Assembly (NCBI GenBank): GCA_009692185.1
Contig: SHZT01000003.1
Location: 62,001-126,000 of the forward strand
Direction of reading: 5' to 3'
Length of the DNA stretch: 64,000 nt
DNA from: Gemmatimonadota bacterium
GTDB lineage: Bacteria > Gemmatimonadota > Gemmatimonadetes > Gemmatimonadales > GWC2-71-9
Below the pieces are notes generated by a model. The model saw nothing but the letters and a program-made list of their open reading frames with translations, did not search any database and was not told where the DNA came from. Position numbers and translations under genes: made by a program. Within the stretch, counting starts at the first letter, position 1; the number at the start of each line of letters is the position of its first letter. Below, piece by piece: positions 15,628 through 22,583 of this stretch.

Positions 15628-16515
15628 TTATGACGCCGGGCGCCTGGAATTGGTGAGGTCGAGGGCCGAACGCAACACGCCCGCCAGTTTTTCCACGTCG
15701 TCATTCCCCCAGAAGTGCATGAACAGGAGCCGGGGCTCCTCGCCGAGCAGGTGGCTGTGCAGGGAGGTTACTTCGACACCGCCTGCCCGGAGGGCCCGGA
15801 TGACGCTATTCACCTCGGTCGCGACGAGGACGAAATCGCCGGTGGCCACCGCGCGGCCGGTACCGGTCGGCTGGAAGTTGATGGCTGTGGCGAGCCCCAT
15901 GGTCGGCGGGATTTCGATACCGCCATCCCGCACGATCTCCATGCGCGGAACGCCGACCTGGTAGGCGCCGCCGTTTCCGCGTCCGGCGTATCCCAGCCGT
16001 TTCACAAGCAGCGCCGTGTCGAGCGAAAGTGGCACGGGAGTTCCCGGCGCAGCGGGCGGTGGGGTCTTGGTGAGTGACACGGCGGCGCGCACGGCCTCGG
16101 CGATCTTCACCGGGTCGCCGTGCGCGTGAACGTGGACGTAGTAGACCGTCGGCGTCTCGTGGAGCACATGGTGGTGAATCGCCGTCTGCTCCACGCCGCC
16201 GGCCTGGAGCGCCGTGATGACCGGCGTGACCTCGTCGTCCGTGAGAACGAGGTCGCCCATCGCCACGGCGCCACCTTCAGCCGGCATGAAAGCAACCCAC
16301 CCGCCCAAGGCCAGGGCTGGCTTGAGTTCGAGGTCGCCGATCGTCACGTGCAGGTCGCCTCTCGGGAAAGCGAACCGGTACACGGTCCCCGCCTGCTGAA
16401 CCCCCGGCCGACCGATGGCGGCTTCTACAGCCTTCCAGTCAACGGTCTGGGCGCGCACAACACTGGCGCTGCTAATGACCAGGACGCCGGCGAGCAGGCT
16501 CTTCCGTACAGTCAT
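15628..16515 (-). CDS. secreted DUF1259 (LppY/LpqO-like) protein
   Basis: A 295-residue exported protein with signal peptide MTVRKSLLAGVLVISSASVVRAQ and two related halves, each with the DUF1259 pattern: a GxxxxAFMP/ATAINFQP core, GDxVL, ALQAGGVEQTAIHHHVLHETP and ALRAGGVEVTSLHSHLLGEEP. The paired His motifs (HHHV and HSHL) suggest metal binding but no activity is known. A GAAGGAGG Shine-Dalgarno precedes the ATG. It lies downstream of the chromate-type genes on the minus strand and may share their transcript. Confidence 0.83.
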   Translation of the reverse strand: MTVRKSLLAGVLVISSASVVRAQTVDWKAVEAAIGRPGVQQAGTVYRFAFPRGDLHVTIGDLELKPALALGGWVAFMPAEGGAVAMGDLVLTDDEVTPVITALQAGGVEQTAIHHHVLHETPTVYYVHVHAHGDPVKIAEAVRAAVSLTKTPPPAAPGTPVPLSLDTALLVKRLGYAGRGNGGAYQVGVPRMEIVRDGGIEIPPTMGLATAINFQPTGTGRAVATGDFVLVATEVNSVIRALRAGGVEVTSLHSHLLGEEPRLLFMHFWGNDDVEKLAGVLRSALDLTNSRRPAS

Positions 16516-16556
16516 GTGCGGCCCTCCTTCAATGGGAAAGGCGCCCCCAGCCTTGC

Positions 16557-17015
16557 CTACGGCCCCCGCTGGGGATTCCAGGTGTGTCGTTCGTCGCGCA
16601 CGTGGGCAAGCCAGGCGTACAAGGCATCATACACCACAAACCCGTGCCGCAGTTGTTCGTGATCGTCCTGGAAGTTGTGCGACAAGCCTAACGATACGGC
16701 CAGTAAACCGGCGCATTGGGGCGCGAGGTCGAGCCGAGCCGTGTCGGCCCCCCGCACAATCACGGCAAGATCCGCGAGCGCCGGGTCAGCCTGGGGGTAC
16801 TTCGCCAGGAATGCGTCGAACGAGCAGAGTGGACCCACGTGGGACAGTTCCACGTTTTCGACGTCGAACGGCGTAGCACCCAGCTCCGCGGCCCGGCGTG
16901 TGATGTCGGCCGGCGGGACAAAGAAGAACTCGGGTGAACGATCAATGAACCGCGCGATCAGCCAGGGACAGGCGACGCGGTCGATCTTGGGACGTTCACG
17001 AGTGATCCAGCGCAT
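16557..17015 (-). CDS. ChrB C-terminal-domain (chromate resistance) protein
   Basis: A 152-residue protein equal to the C-terminal domain of ChrB: RPKIDRVACPWLIARFID, FVPPADI, GATPFDVENVELSHVGPLCSFDAFLAKY and a final IVRGADTAR helix. It lacks the N-terminal regulatory domain of the full ChrB at 18021. The start has a GGAGGAG Shine-Dalgarno. Stand-alone forms are annotated as chromate-resistance proteins; biochemical role unknown. It sits 16 bases downstream of the cyclodeaminase-like gene, so probably in one operon, divergent from chrB-chrA. Confidence 0.85.
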   Translation of the reverse strand: MRWITRERPKIDRVACPWLIARFIDRSPEFFFVPPADITRRAAELGATPFDVENVELSHVGPLCSFDAFLAKYPQADPALADLAVIVRGADTARLDLAPQCAGLLAVSLGLSHNFQDDHEQLRHGFVVYDALYAWLAHVRDERHTWNPQRGP

Positions 17016-17031
17016 GGGCTCCTCCGTCTAG

Positions 17032-17982
17032 TTACGGGGACCGGCGCGTCCGCTCGTAGACGGCAGCGGCCGCGGCCACGTCTTCGAACGCCACCCCGGT
17101 CGAGTCGAACACGAACGTCTCGTCATCGCTCGTCCGGCCGGGACGCTTCCCCGCGACTACGTCGGCCAGCTCCGCGTAGACATCCTCGCGCCGCATGGCG
17201 CCGGCCGCGATCGCGCCCCGCAGATCTCCCATCGCGATGCATTGCTCCATGAGATCCACCACGACCTTCGACCGGCCCATCAGTGCCGGGGCGATTTCCT
17301 GCTTGTACTCGTGGTCCGCGCCCACGGCGACGACGAATGCGCCGGGTGAGACGTCGTCGAGGCCGAGTATCGGTTCGCGCGCCGGCGTGCAGGTGACCAC
17401 TATGTCGCTCTCCCGCGCGGCGTCGGAGATGGACCCGGCCACCTCGGCGTCCAGTGCCTTGGCGAGCGCGCGGGCCCGGCCGACGTTCGTGTCGAACACG
17501 CGGACGTGACTGACTGGCCGGACCGCCCGCATGGCCTCGACGTGTGGGCCGGCCTGGACGCCACACCCGATGACGGCGAGGCGCGAGGCGCCAGCCCGCG
17601 AGAGGTACTTGGCCGCAACGGCCGACGCCGCGGCGGTGCGGAGCGCGGTGATACGAACGGAGTCCATGATGGCGAGCGGCGCTCCAGTGCGGCCGTCGAA
17701 CAGTGTTACGGTTCCCTGGATAGTGGGCAGTCCGTTGCGGTCCGGGTTGGCCGGGAAGTTCGCATTGATCTTGGCCACGAAGTACCGGAAGTCCGGACTC
17801 GCCGCCGCCTTCACGTGAAACCCACCGTCCCCGGCATGAACCGCGAGCACGCCCGTCGGCCCCGCGCGCCCTTCCCCGCGCGCACGGAACTCCGCCTCGA
17901 CCGCGGCAATGCACGTCGCCGGGTCGAGCAGGCGGTCCACCTCGGCTGCCCCGAGGATCAGGATGTCATGTCCCAATGTCAC
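17032..17982 (-). CDS. ornithine cyclodeaminase/mu-crystallin family protein
   Basis: A 316-residue NAD(P)-dependent enzyme of the OCD/mu-crystallin family. It has GGFHVKAA, FVAKINANFPANPDRNGLPTIQG, a substrate loop ending SVRITALRTAAASAVAAKYL, and the Rossmann motif LAVIGCGVQAGPHVEA, with VRVFDTNVGRA as the next strand. Members include ornithine cyclodeaminase, alanine dehydrogenase and ketimine reductase; the substrate cannot be read. GTG at 17982 is preferred; the frame stays open to 18042, which would overlap the chrB operator and coding sequence. It is odd to find it between two chromate genes. Confidence 0.85.
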   Translation of the reverse strand: MTLGHDILILGAAEVDRLLDPATCIAAVEAEFRARGEGRAGPTGVLAVHAGDGGFHVKAAASPDFRYFVAKINANFPANPDRNGLPTIQGTVTLFDGRTGAPLAIMDSVRITALRTAAASAVAAKYLSRAGASRLAVIGCGVQAGPHVEAMRAVRPVSHVRVFDTNVGRARALAKALDAEVAGSISDAARESDIVVTCTPAREPILGLDDVSPGAFVVAVGADHEYKQEIAPALMGRSKVVVDLMEQCIAMGDLRGAIAAGAMRREDVYAELADVVAGKRPGRTSDDETFVFDSTGVAFEDVAAAAAVYERTRRSP

Positions 17983-17984
17983 GC

Positions 17985-18013
17985 TTGACCGCCTCTCCGT
18001 GGAGTGATACTTT
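17985..18013 (+). promoter_or_regulatory. chrB promoter
   Basis: TTGACC (17985-17990), a 17-bp spacer, and TACTTT (18008-18013). The -10 ends 7 bases before the chrB ATG, so transcription should begin at or next to the start codon (leaderless mRNA). The palindrome at 18005-18020 covers this -10. Confidence 0.75.
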
Positions 18014-18041
18014 CGTATCAATGACTGATTCATCTGAATCA
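18005..18041. promoter_or_regulatory. tandem palindromic operators of chrB
   Basis: Two inverted repeats of the same design: TGATAC-TTTC-GTATCA (18005-18020) and TGATTC-ATCT-GAATCA (18026-18041), centre to centre 21 bp, about two helix turns. The consensus is TGATWC-N4-GWATCA. The first covers the -10 box, the second lies over the first chrB codons. ChrB proteins are known chromate-responsive regulators, so autorepression is the natural inference. Confidence 0.72.
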
Positions 18042-18791
18042 TCCGCGCAAGGGGTCAGTTGGCTGATGCTGGTACATCGCCTGCCGCCCAAGCCGGACTA
18101 CCTGCGGGTGAAGGTCCGGCGCCGCCTGGCCAAGCTGGGGGCGGTCCCGCTCAGGAACTCGGTCTACGTCCTGCCTGATACCGACGAGGCGCTGGAGGAT
18201 TTCCAATGGCTCGCCCGGGAGATCGAAGCCGACGGAGGTGAAGCGATGATTTCCGAAGCGCGGTTCATCAGCGGGGTCAATGACGACGAAATTCGGGGAC
18301 TCCTCCGCGAACACCAGCAGGAGTCAGTCGAGGCGCCGCCTCACGAAGTAGCCGACAGCGTCGAGCCCGGCAGAACGTGGGTCACGCGGCAGGGGGTCAA
18401 GGTGGACCGGATCGCGTCCGCCTGGCTCATCCGCACGTTCATCGACCCCGGGGCCCGGTTCCGTTTCGCCCCGGCCAAGGGCTACCGGCCGCGGTCCGGC
18501 GAGCTCCGCTTCGACATGTTCGAAGCCGAGTACACGCATGAGGGCGATCGCTGCACGTTCGAGACACTGCTCCGCCGGTTCGGGATCCGGGACAAGGCGC
18601 TCCGGGGCGTGGCCGAGGTGGTGCACGATATCGATCTCAGGGACGAGAAGTTCGGCCGCGACGAGACGCGTGGCGTCTCGAGCCTGATCGAGGGGCTGGT
18701 CATGTCCACGACCGACGACGAGGACCGCGTGGCGCGTGGCGCCGCGGTGTTCGCCGACCTCTACGCGTTCTACCAGAAACAGATCCGCTGA
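18021..18791 (+). CDS. chrB: chromate-responsive regulator ChrB
   Basis: A 256-residue two-domain protein. The N-terminal domain (about 12-100) reads WLMLVHRLPPKPDYLRVKVRRRLAKLGAVPL and NSVYVLP, a winged-helix-like ChrB N-domain. The C-terminal domain (about 112-255) has GVKVDRIASAWLIRTFIDP, FDMFEAEYTHEGDRCTFETLL and GVAEVVHDIDLRD. ChrB senses chromate and controls chrBA. ATG 18021 is chosen because the promoter ends 7 bases upstream and the protein then begins like other ChrBs; an earlier in-frame start at 17976 lies upstream of the promoter. It is followed directly by chrA. Confidence 0.9.
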   Translation: MTDSSESSAQGVSWLMLVHRLPPKPDYLRVKVRRRLAKLGAVPLRNSVYVLPDTDEALEDFQWLAREIEADGGEAMISEARFISGVNDDEIRGLLREHQQESVEAPPHEVADSVEPGRTWVTRQGVKVDRIASAWLIRTFIDPGARFRFAPAKGYRPRSGELRFDMFEAEYTHEGDRCTFETLLRRFGIRDKALRGVAEVVHDIDLRDEKFGRDETRGVSSLIEGLVMSTTDDEDRVARGAAVFADLYAFYQKQIR

Positions 18792-19879
18792 ATCTTCCCC
18801 GCTACTTCCTGAAACTCGGCACGTTGGGGTTCGGCGGGCCGGTCGCCCTCGTCGCCGCGATGCACCGCGATCTCGTCGAAACCGCGGGCGGGGTGACCGA
18901 GGACGAATACCGCCAGGGCATGACGCTGGCCCAGCTCTCGCCCGGCCCGCTGGCCGCTCAACTCTGCTTCTACCTGGGGTACGTGAAAGGCGGCGTGCGC
19001 GGTGCCGCACTCTGCGCGACCGCCTTCGTGGTACCGAGCTTTCTCATGGTGCTCGCGCTGGGCTGGGCCTACACCCGCTACGGCGGGAGCCCGGCTATCC
19101 GGGCCGTGTTCTACGGCGTCGGCGCGGCCGTCACCGGGCTCATCGCGCGCGGGGCGTTCCGGCTCCTTTGGCGTACGGTCGGAGCGGACCTCCTGCTGGG
19201 CATCGCGGCCGCCGCGCTCGCCGTGGTCACCGCCGTCACGGGTCGGGAGTCGGTCGTGCTGATCCTGCTGGCCGGGCTCGTCGTGTGGGTCGTGCGGGCG
19301 CCGCCTCGGTGGCTCCATCGCCCGGGTGCGCACGAAGGCGCCTCGTTGCTCCTCATCATCCAGATCGTTGCGTTTTTCACGTACGCCGGATCGTTCGTGT
19401 TCGGCAGCGGGCTCGCCATAGTGCCGTTCCTGCACGGCGGACTCGTAATCGAGCGGCAGTGGCTCACGGAGAGCCAGTTTATTGATGCGGTGGCCGTCGC
19501 GCTCATCACGCCGGGCCCCGTCGTCATCACGTCCGGTTTCATTGGATACCTGGTAGCCGGCGTCGGGGGCGCCTTTGCCGCGGCGGGCGCGACGTTCCTT
19601 CCCTGCTTTGTCATCACCGTGCTGCTGGCTCCGCATGTCGAACGCTGGGGCAGGTCCAAGTCGCTCGCGGCGGTCGCGGCGGGAGTGACCGCAGGGGCCG
19701 TCGGCGCGCTGGCGGGGGCCGTAGTCCTGATCGGATTCCAGACCGTTCGAGACATCCCCACGGCGGGCATCGCGATCACGGTGCTCTCTGCAACCATGCT
19801 TTGGCCGCGGCTGCCGGAGCCGCTGGTCATCGTGGCCGCCGCCATCCTTGGCCTGCTCCTGGCGCCTGTCGTGTCTTGA
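18788..19879 (+). CDS. chrA: chromate efflux transporter ChrA
   Basis: A roughly 363-residue inner-membrane protein with two homologous halves. The first begins YFLKLGTLGFGGPVALVAAM and continues QLSPGPLAAQLCFYLGYV; the second has FFTYAGSFVFGSGLAIVPFLHGGLV and ALITPGPVVITSGFIGYLVAG. It exports chromate by proton-coupled transport. The start is a problem: family homology extends upstream of TTG 18824 and the only codon at the natural boundary is CTG 18788, forming CTGA with the chrB stop. A single A-to-C change from an ATGA overlap would explain it, as would a true CTG start. Confidence 0.88.
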   Translation: MNLPRYFLKLGTLGFGGPVALVAAMHRDLVETAGGVTEDEYRQGMTLAQLSPGPLAAQLCFYLGYVKGGVRGAALCATAFVVPSFLMVLALGWAYTRYGGSPAIRAVFYGVGAAVTGLIARGAFRLLWRTVGADLLLGIAAAALAVVTAVTGRESVVLILLAGLVVWVVRAPPRWLHRPGAHEGASLLLIIQIVAFFTYAGSFVFGSGLAIVPFLHGGLVIERQWLTESQFIDAVAVALITPGPVVITSGFIGYLVAGVGGAFAAAGATFLPCFVITVLLAPHVERWGRSKSLAAVAAGVTAGAVGALAGAVVLIGFQTVRDIPTAGIAITVLSATMLWPRLPEPLVIVAAAILGLLLAPVVS

Positions 19880-19904
19880 CCGGATTCCAGGGAAGCCCTA
19901 CAGT
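19876..19904 (+). promoter_or_regulatory. promoter of the 19943 membrane protein
   Basis: TTGACC (19876-19881), a 17-bp spacer and TACAGT (19899-19904). The -35 overlaps the chrA stop codon. The predicted transcript has a leader of about 32 bases with an AGGGGAAG Shine-Dalgarno, unlike the leaderless chrB. Confidence 0.65.
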
Positions 19905-19942
19905 CGTGCGTTCACAAACGCCCTCCTTTTCAGGGGAAGACC

Positions 19943-20362
19943 ATGGGCAAGATCAACATCGGCAAGGTGATCGTCGGCGGCATCGTGGCCGGCATCGTGA
20001 TGAACGTGTTCGACTTCGTGCTGCAGGGTGTCATCCTCAAGCCTGACTGGGACGCGGCCATGGCGGCCATGAACAAGCCGCCCATGGCCTCAGACCAGAT
20101 CATGTGGTACGTGGGCTTCGACTTCATCGTGGGCATCATTCTGGTGTGGCTCTACGGCGCGATCCGGCCACGGTTCGGCGCGGGCGTGAAGACGGCGGTG
20201 ATCGCCGGCCTGACCGCGTGGTCCATGGGATACCTGATTCCCTCGCTCTTCGCGATTCCGGCGGACATGCTCCCCATGAAGCTCATCACGTGGCCGCTGT
20301 TCGGGTCGCTGGTCTATGTCCCGATTTCAACCGTGGCGGGCGCGGCGATCTACAAGGAGTAG
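19943..20362 (+). CDS. four-helix membrane protein, unknown function
   Basis: A 139-residue protein with four likely membrane helices (VIVGGIVAGIVMNVFDFVL, MWYVGFDFIVGIILVWLYG, AVIAGLTAWSMGYLIPSLF, LFGSLVYVPISTVAGAAIY). Met- and Pro-rich loop between helices one and two (AAMAAMNKPPMASDQ). No family assigned with confidence. Good Shine-Dalgarno (AGGGGAAG) and its own promoter downstream of chrA. Confidence 0.7.
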   Translation: MGKINIGKVIVGGIVAGIVMNVFDFVLQGVILKPDWDAAMAAMNKPPMASDQIMWYVGFDFIVGIILVWLYGAIRPRFGAGVKTAVIAGLTAWSMGYLIPSLFAIPADMLPMKLITWPLFGSLVYVPISTVAGAAIYKE

Positions 20363-20375
20363 AGTCCCCCCCCTG

Positions 20376-20416
20376 TTCCTCACCCCCTGTCCCCCTCTCC
20401 CATTCGGGAGAGGGGG
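20376..20416. repeat. CTCACCCCCTGTCCCC hairpin repeat, copy 1
   Basis: Nineteen bases (20376-20394) are identical to 48658-48676. The unit ends in an 11-bp perfect hairpin (20391-20401 with 20406-20416) with an ATTC loop. It lies between the membrane protein stop and the aminotransferase promoter and may terminate transcription. Confidence 0.75.
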
Positions 20417-20439
20417 AACCCGGGACCCAATTCGTCGGC

Positions 20440-20445
20440 TAACTT
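20440..20445 (+). promoter_or_regulatory. probable -10 box of the aminotransferase gene
   Basis: TAACTT lies exactly 7 bases before the ATG at 20453, the same spacing as chrB and mutY, suggesting a leaderless transcript. No convincing -35 is visible (the expected position falls just after the hairpin repeat). Confidence 0.35.
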
Positions 20446-20452
20446 GCATCTG

Positions 20453-21637
20453 ATGACCACCACGCCAGCGCACCTGCACGGTCTCCTCGCCCGCCCAGGG
20501 GCCGAGGCGCTCCGCCACTCGAGGATCCGCGAAGTAGCCAACGCGGGAGCCGGGCGGGACGACCTGCTCGCCTTCTGGTTCGGAGAGCCGGACGAAGTCA
20601 CGCCGGGGTTCATTCGCGACGCCGCGATTGCATCGCTCAACGCCGGCGAGACGTTCTACAGCCACAACTTCGGCATTGCGCCGTTGCGGCAGGCGATCGC
20701 GGAGTACTCCACGCGGCTCCACCGCCCCGAATCGGTGGAGCGGGTGGCGGTGACGACGTCTGGCATGGCGGCCGTCCAGCTCGCAGGCCAGGCCCTCCTC
20801 ACGCCGGGCGACCGCGCGGTCGTCGTGACGCCCGAATGGCCGAACGTGGTCGAGGTTCCGCGTATCATGAGCGCCGAGGTCGAAACGGTGGCCCTCACCT
20901 GCTCGGCTTCCGGTTGGACGCTCGACCTCGACCGGTTGCTCGAGGCCCTGACGCCCGAGACCACGGTCCTGTTCATCAACTCGCCCAACAACCCCACCGG
21001 CTGGACCATGACCGCCGAGGACCGCGACGCGATCCTCGAGCGCTGCCGAAAGACCGGCACGTGGATCGTGTCGGACGACGCCTACGAGCGGCTCTACTAC
21101 GAGGGGAACGGCGCGACGCCGCCGTCGTTCCTGGACGCGGCGGGCCCGGACGACCGCGTGATCAGCGCCAACACGTTTTCCAAGGCGTGGCTAATGACCG
21201 GCTGGCGCCTGGGCTGGCTGGTCGCGCCGGAACCGCTGATGCCGGCGCTCGGCAAGCTCATCGAGTACAGCACGTCGTGCGCACCGGTGTTCGTCCAGCG
21301 GGCCGGGATCGCCGCTATTACGCAGGGCGAGCCCGTGGTAACGCGGACGCGGGACCGGTTCCGAAGGGCTCGGGATTTTCTGATCAGGGAACTCAGCCGC
21401 ATTGACGGCATCGAGGCCCCGACGCCCCCCGGCGCCATGTACAGCTTTTTCAGAATCGCCGGCATGCGCGACAGTCTTCAGTTCTGCAAGCGTCTTGTCG
21501 CCGACTTTGGCCTCGGACTGGCCCCGGGCGTCGCGTTCGGGCCGGAAGGCGAAGGGTTCGTACGGTGGTGCTTCGCCTCGACCGAGGACCGCCTTGCCGA
21601 CGGCGTCGCGCGCCTTCGCCGCGGTCTCAGGGCATGA
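20453..21637 (+). CDS. class I/II PLP-dependent aminotransferase
   Basis: A 394-residue fold-type I aminotransferase. SGMAAVQLAGQALLTPGD, the INSPNNPTGWTM motif with the conserved Asn, SDDAYERLYYEG and SANTFSKAWLMTGWRLGWL with the PLP-binding Lys are all present, and FVRWCFASTEDRLADGVARL supplies the C-terminal substrate-carboxylate Arg. Aspartate-, tyrosine- or alanine-type specificity cannot be told from the motifs. ATG 20453 is chosen; an upstream TTG at 20444 is possible. Its stop overlaps the next gene (ATGA). Confidence 0.92.
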   Translation: MTTTPAHLHGLLARPGAEALRHSRIREVANAGAGRDDLLAFWFGEPDEVTPGFIRDAAIASLNAGETFYSHNFGIAPLRQAIAEYSTRLHRPESVERVAVTTSGMAAVQLAGQALLTPGDRAVVVTPEWPNVVEVPRIMSAEVETVALTCSASGWTLDLDRLLEALTPETTVLFINSPNNPTGWTMTAEDRDAILERCRKTGTWIVSDDAYERLYYEGNGATPPSFLDAAGPDDRVISANTFSKAWLMTGWRLGWLVAPEPLMPALGKLIEYSTSCAPVFVQRAGIAAITQGEPVVTRTRDRFRRARDFLIRELSRIDGIEAPTPPGAMYSFFRIAGMRDSLQFCKRLVADFGLGLAPGVAFGPEGEGFVRWCFASTEDRLADGVARLRRGLRA

Positions 21638-22527
21638 TTACGCGCCTACTCGGCCCCGGAGCCCCAGCGGTTTCGGCCATCGGGTTCGGCGGCATGCCGC
21701 TCTCGATTGCGGGGCGCCCTCCCGAAGACCGGGCGATCCGCGCGGTGCACGCGGCGCTGGAAGCCGGCATGACGCTTATCGATACCGCCGACGTCTATTG
21801 CCTCGACGACAATGACATCGGGCACAACGAGCGGTTGATCGCCAAGGCGTTGAAGCAGTGGACGGGCAACAAGGAAGGCATCGTCGTCGCCACAAAGGGC
21901 GGACTGACCCGTCCGGGCGGAAGCTGGGAGCGGGTGAACGACCCCGCACACCTGCGCAAGGCCTGTGACCGATCTCTCAAGGCACTCGGCGTAGAGCGCA
22001 TTGACCTATATCAACTGCATGCCCCGCTCCCCGGAAGCTCGATCGCCGAGACCGCGGAAGTCCTGGCCGAGTTGAAAACGGCGGGCAAGATCCGGTGGGT
22101 GGGCTTGTCGAACGTATCGGTCAGCGAGATCGAGCAGGCGCGGAAGGTCGTGGACGTCGCGACGGTGCAGAACCGGCTGAGTCCGTTTTTTCGGGAGTCA
22201 CTCGAGCCGGGTTTCTTGCGGGAACCGAGCGTGGTCGAGCACTGCCGGACGCAGGGCGTCGGCTTTCTCGCGTACAGCCCGGTGGGCGGTGGGCGGCTGA
22301 ACCTCAAGCTGCCCGGCCTGCCGGTCATCGCGACGATCGCGAAACGACACAACGCGACGCCTCATTCGGTCGTTTTGGCGTGGGTGCTGGCCCAGGGGCC
22401 AACGGTCATTCCAATCCCGGGTGGGCGGACCGTCGAGCACGTGAAGGACGCGGCGGGTGCCGCAGACCTCGACCTCACGCCGGCAGAGCTCGAGGAGATC
22501 GCCAAGACACAGTTTTCCAGGGCGTGA
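21634..22527 (+). CDS. aldo/keto reductase
   Basis: A 297-residue NADPH-dependent TIM-barrel oxidoreductase. The catalytic tetrad is visible: Asp in LIDTADVY with its Tyr, Lys in VATKGG, and His in YQLHAP. VGLSNVSVSEIEQA, FLAYSPVGGG and VIPIPGGRTVEHV are typical later motifs, the last near the cofactor phosphate site. It belongs to the general-stress/plant-type AKR group; substrate unknown. The ATG overlaps the aminotransferase stop, so the two are coupled. Confidence 0.92.
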   Translation: MITRLLGPGAPAVSAIGFGGMPLSIAGRPPEDRAIRAVHAALEAGMTLIDTADVYCLDDNDIGHNERLIAKALKQWTGNKEGIVVATKGGLTRPGGSWERVNDPAHLRKACDRSLKALGVERIDLYQLHAPLPGSSIAETAEVLAELKTAGKIRWVGLSNVSVSEIEQARKVVDVATVQNRLSPFFRESLEPGFLREPSVVEHCRTQGVGFLAYSPVGGGRLNLKLPGLPVIATIAKRHNATPHSVVLAWVLAQGPTVIPIPGGRTVEHVKDAAGAADLDLTPAELEEIAKTQFSRA

Positions 22528-22583
22528 CCCCCGCCCCTGCCCTCCAGGTGTTTTCCGTCGTACCGTAGCACATCCCTAAACAC

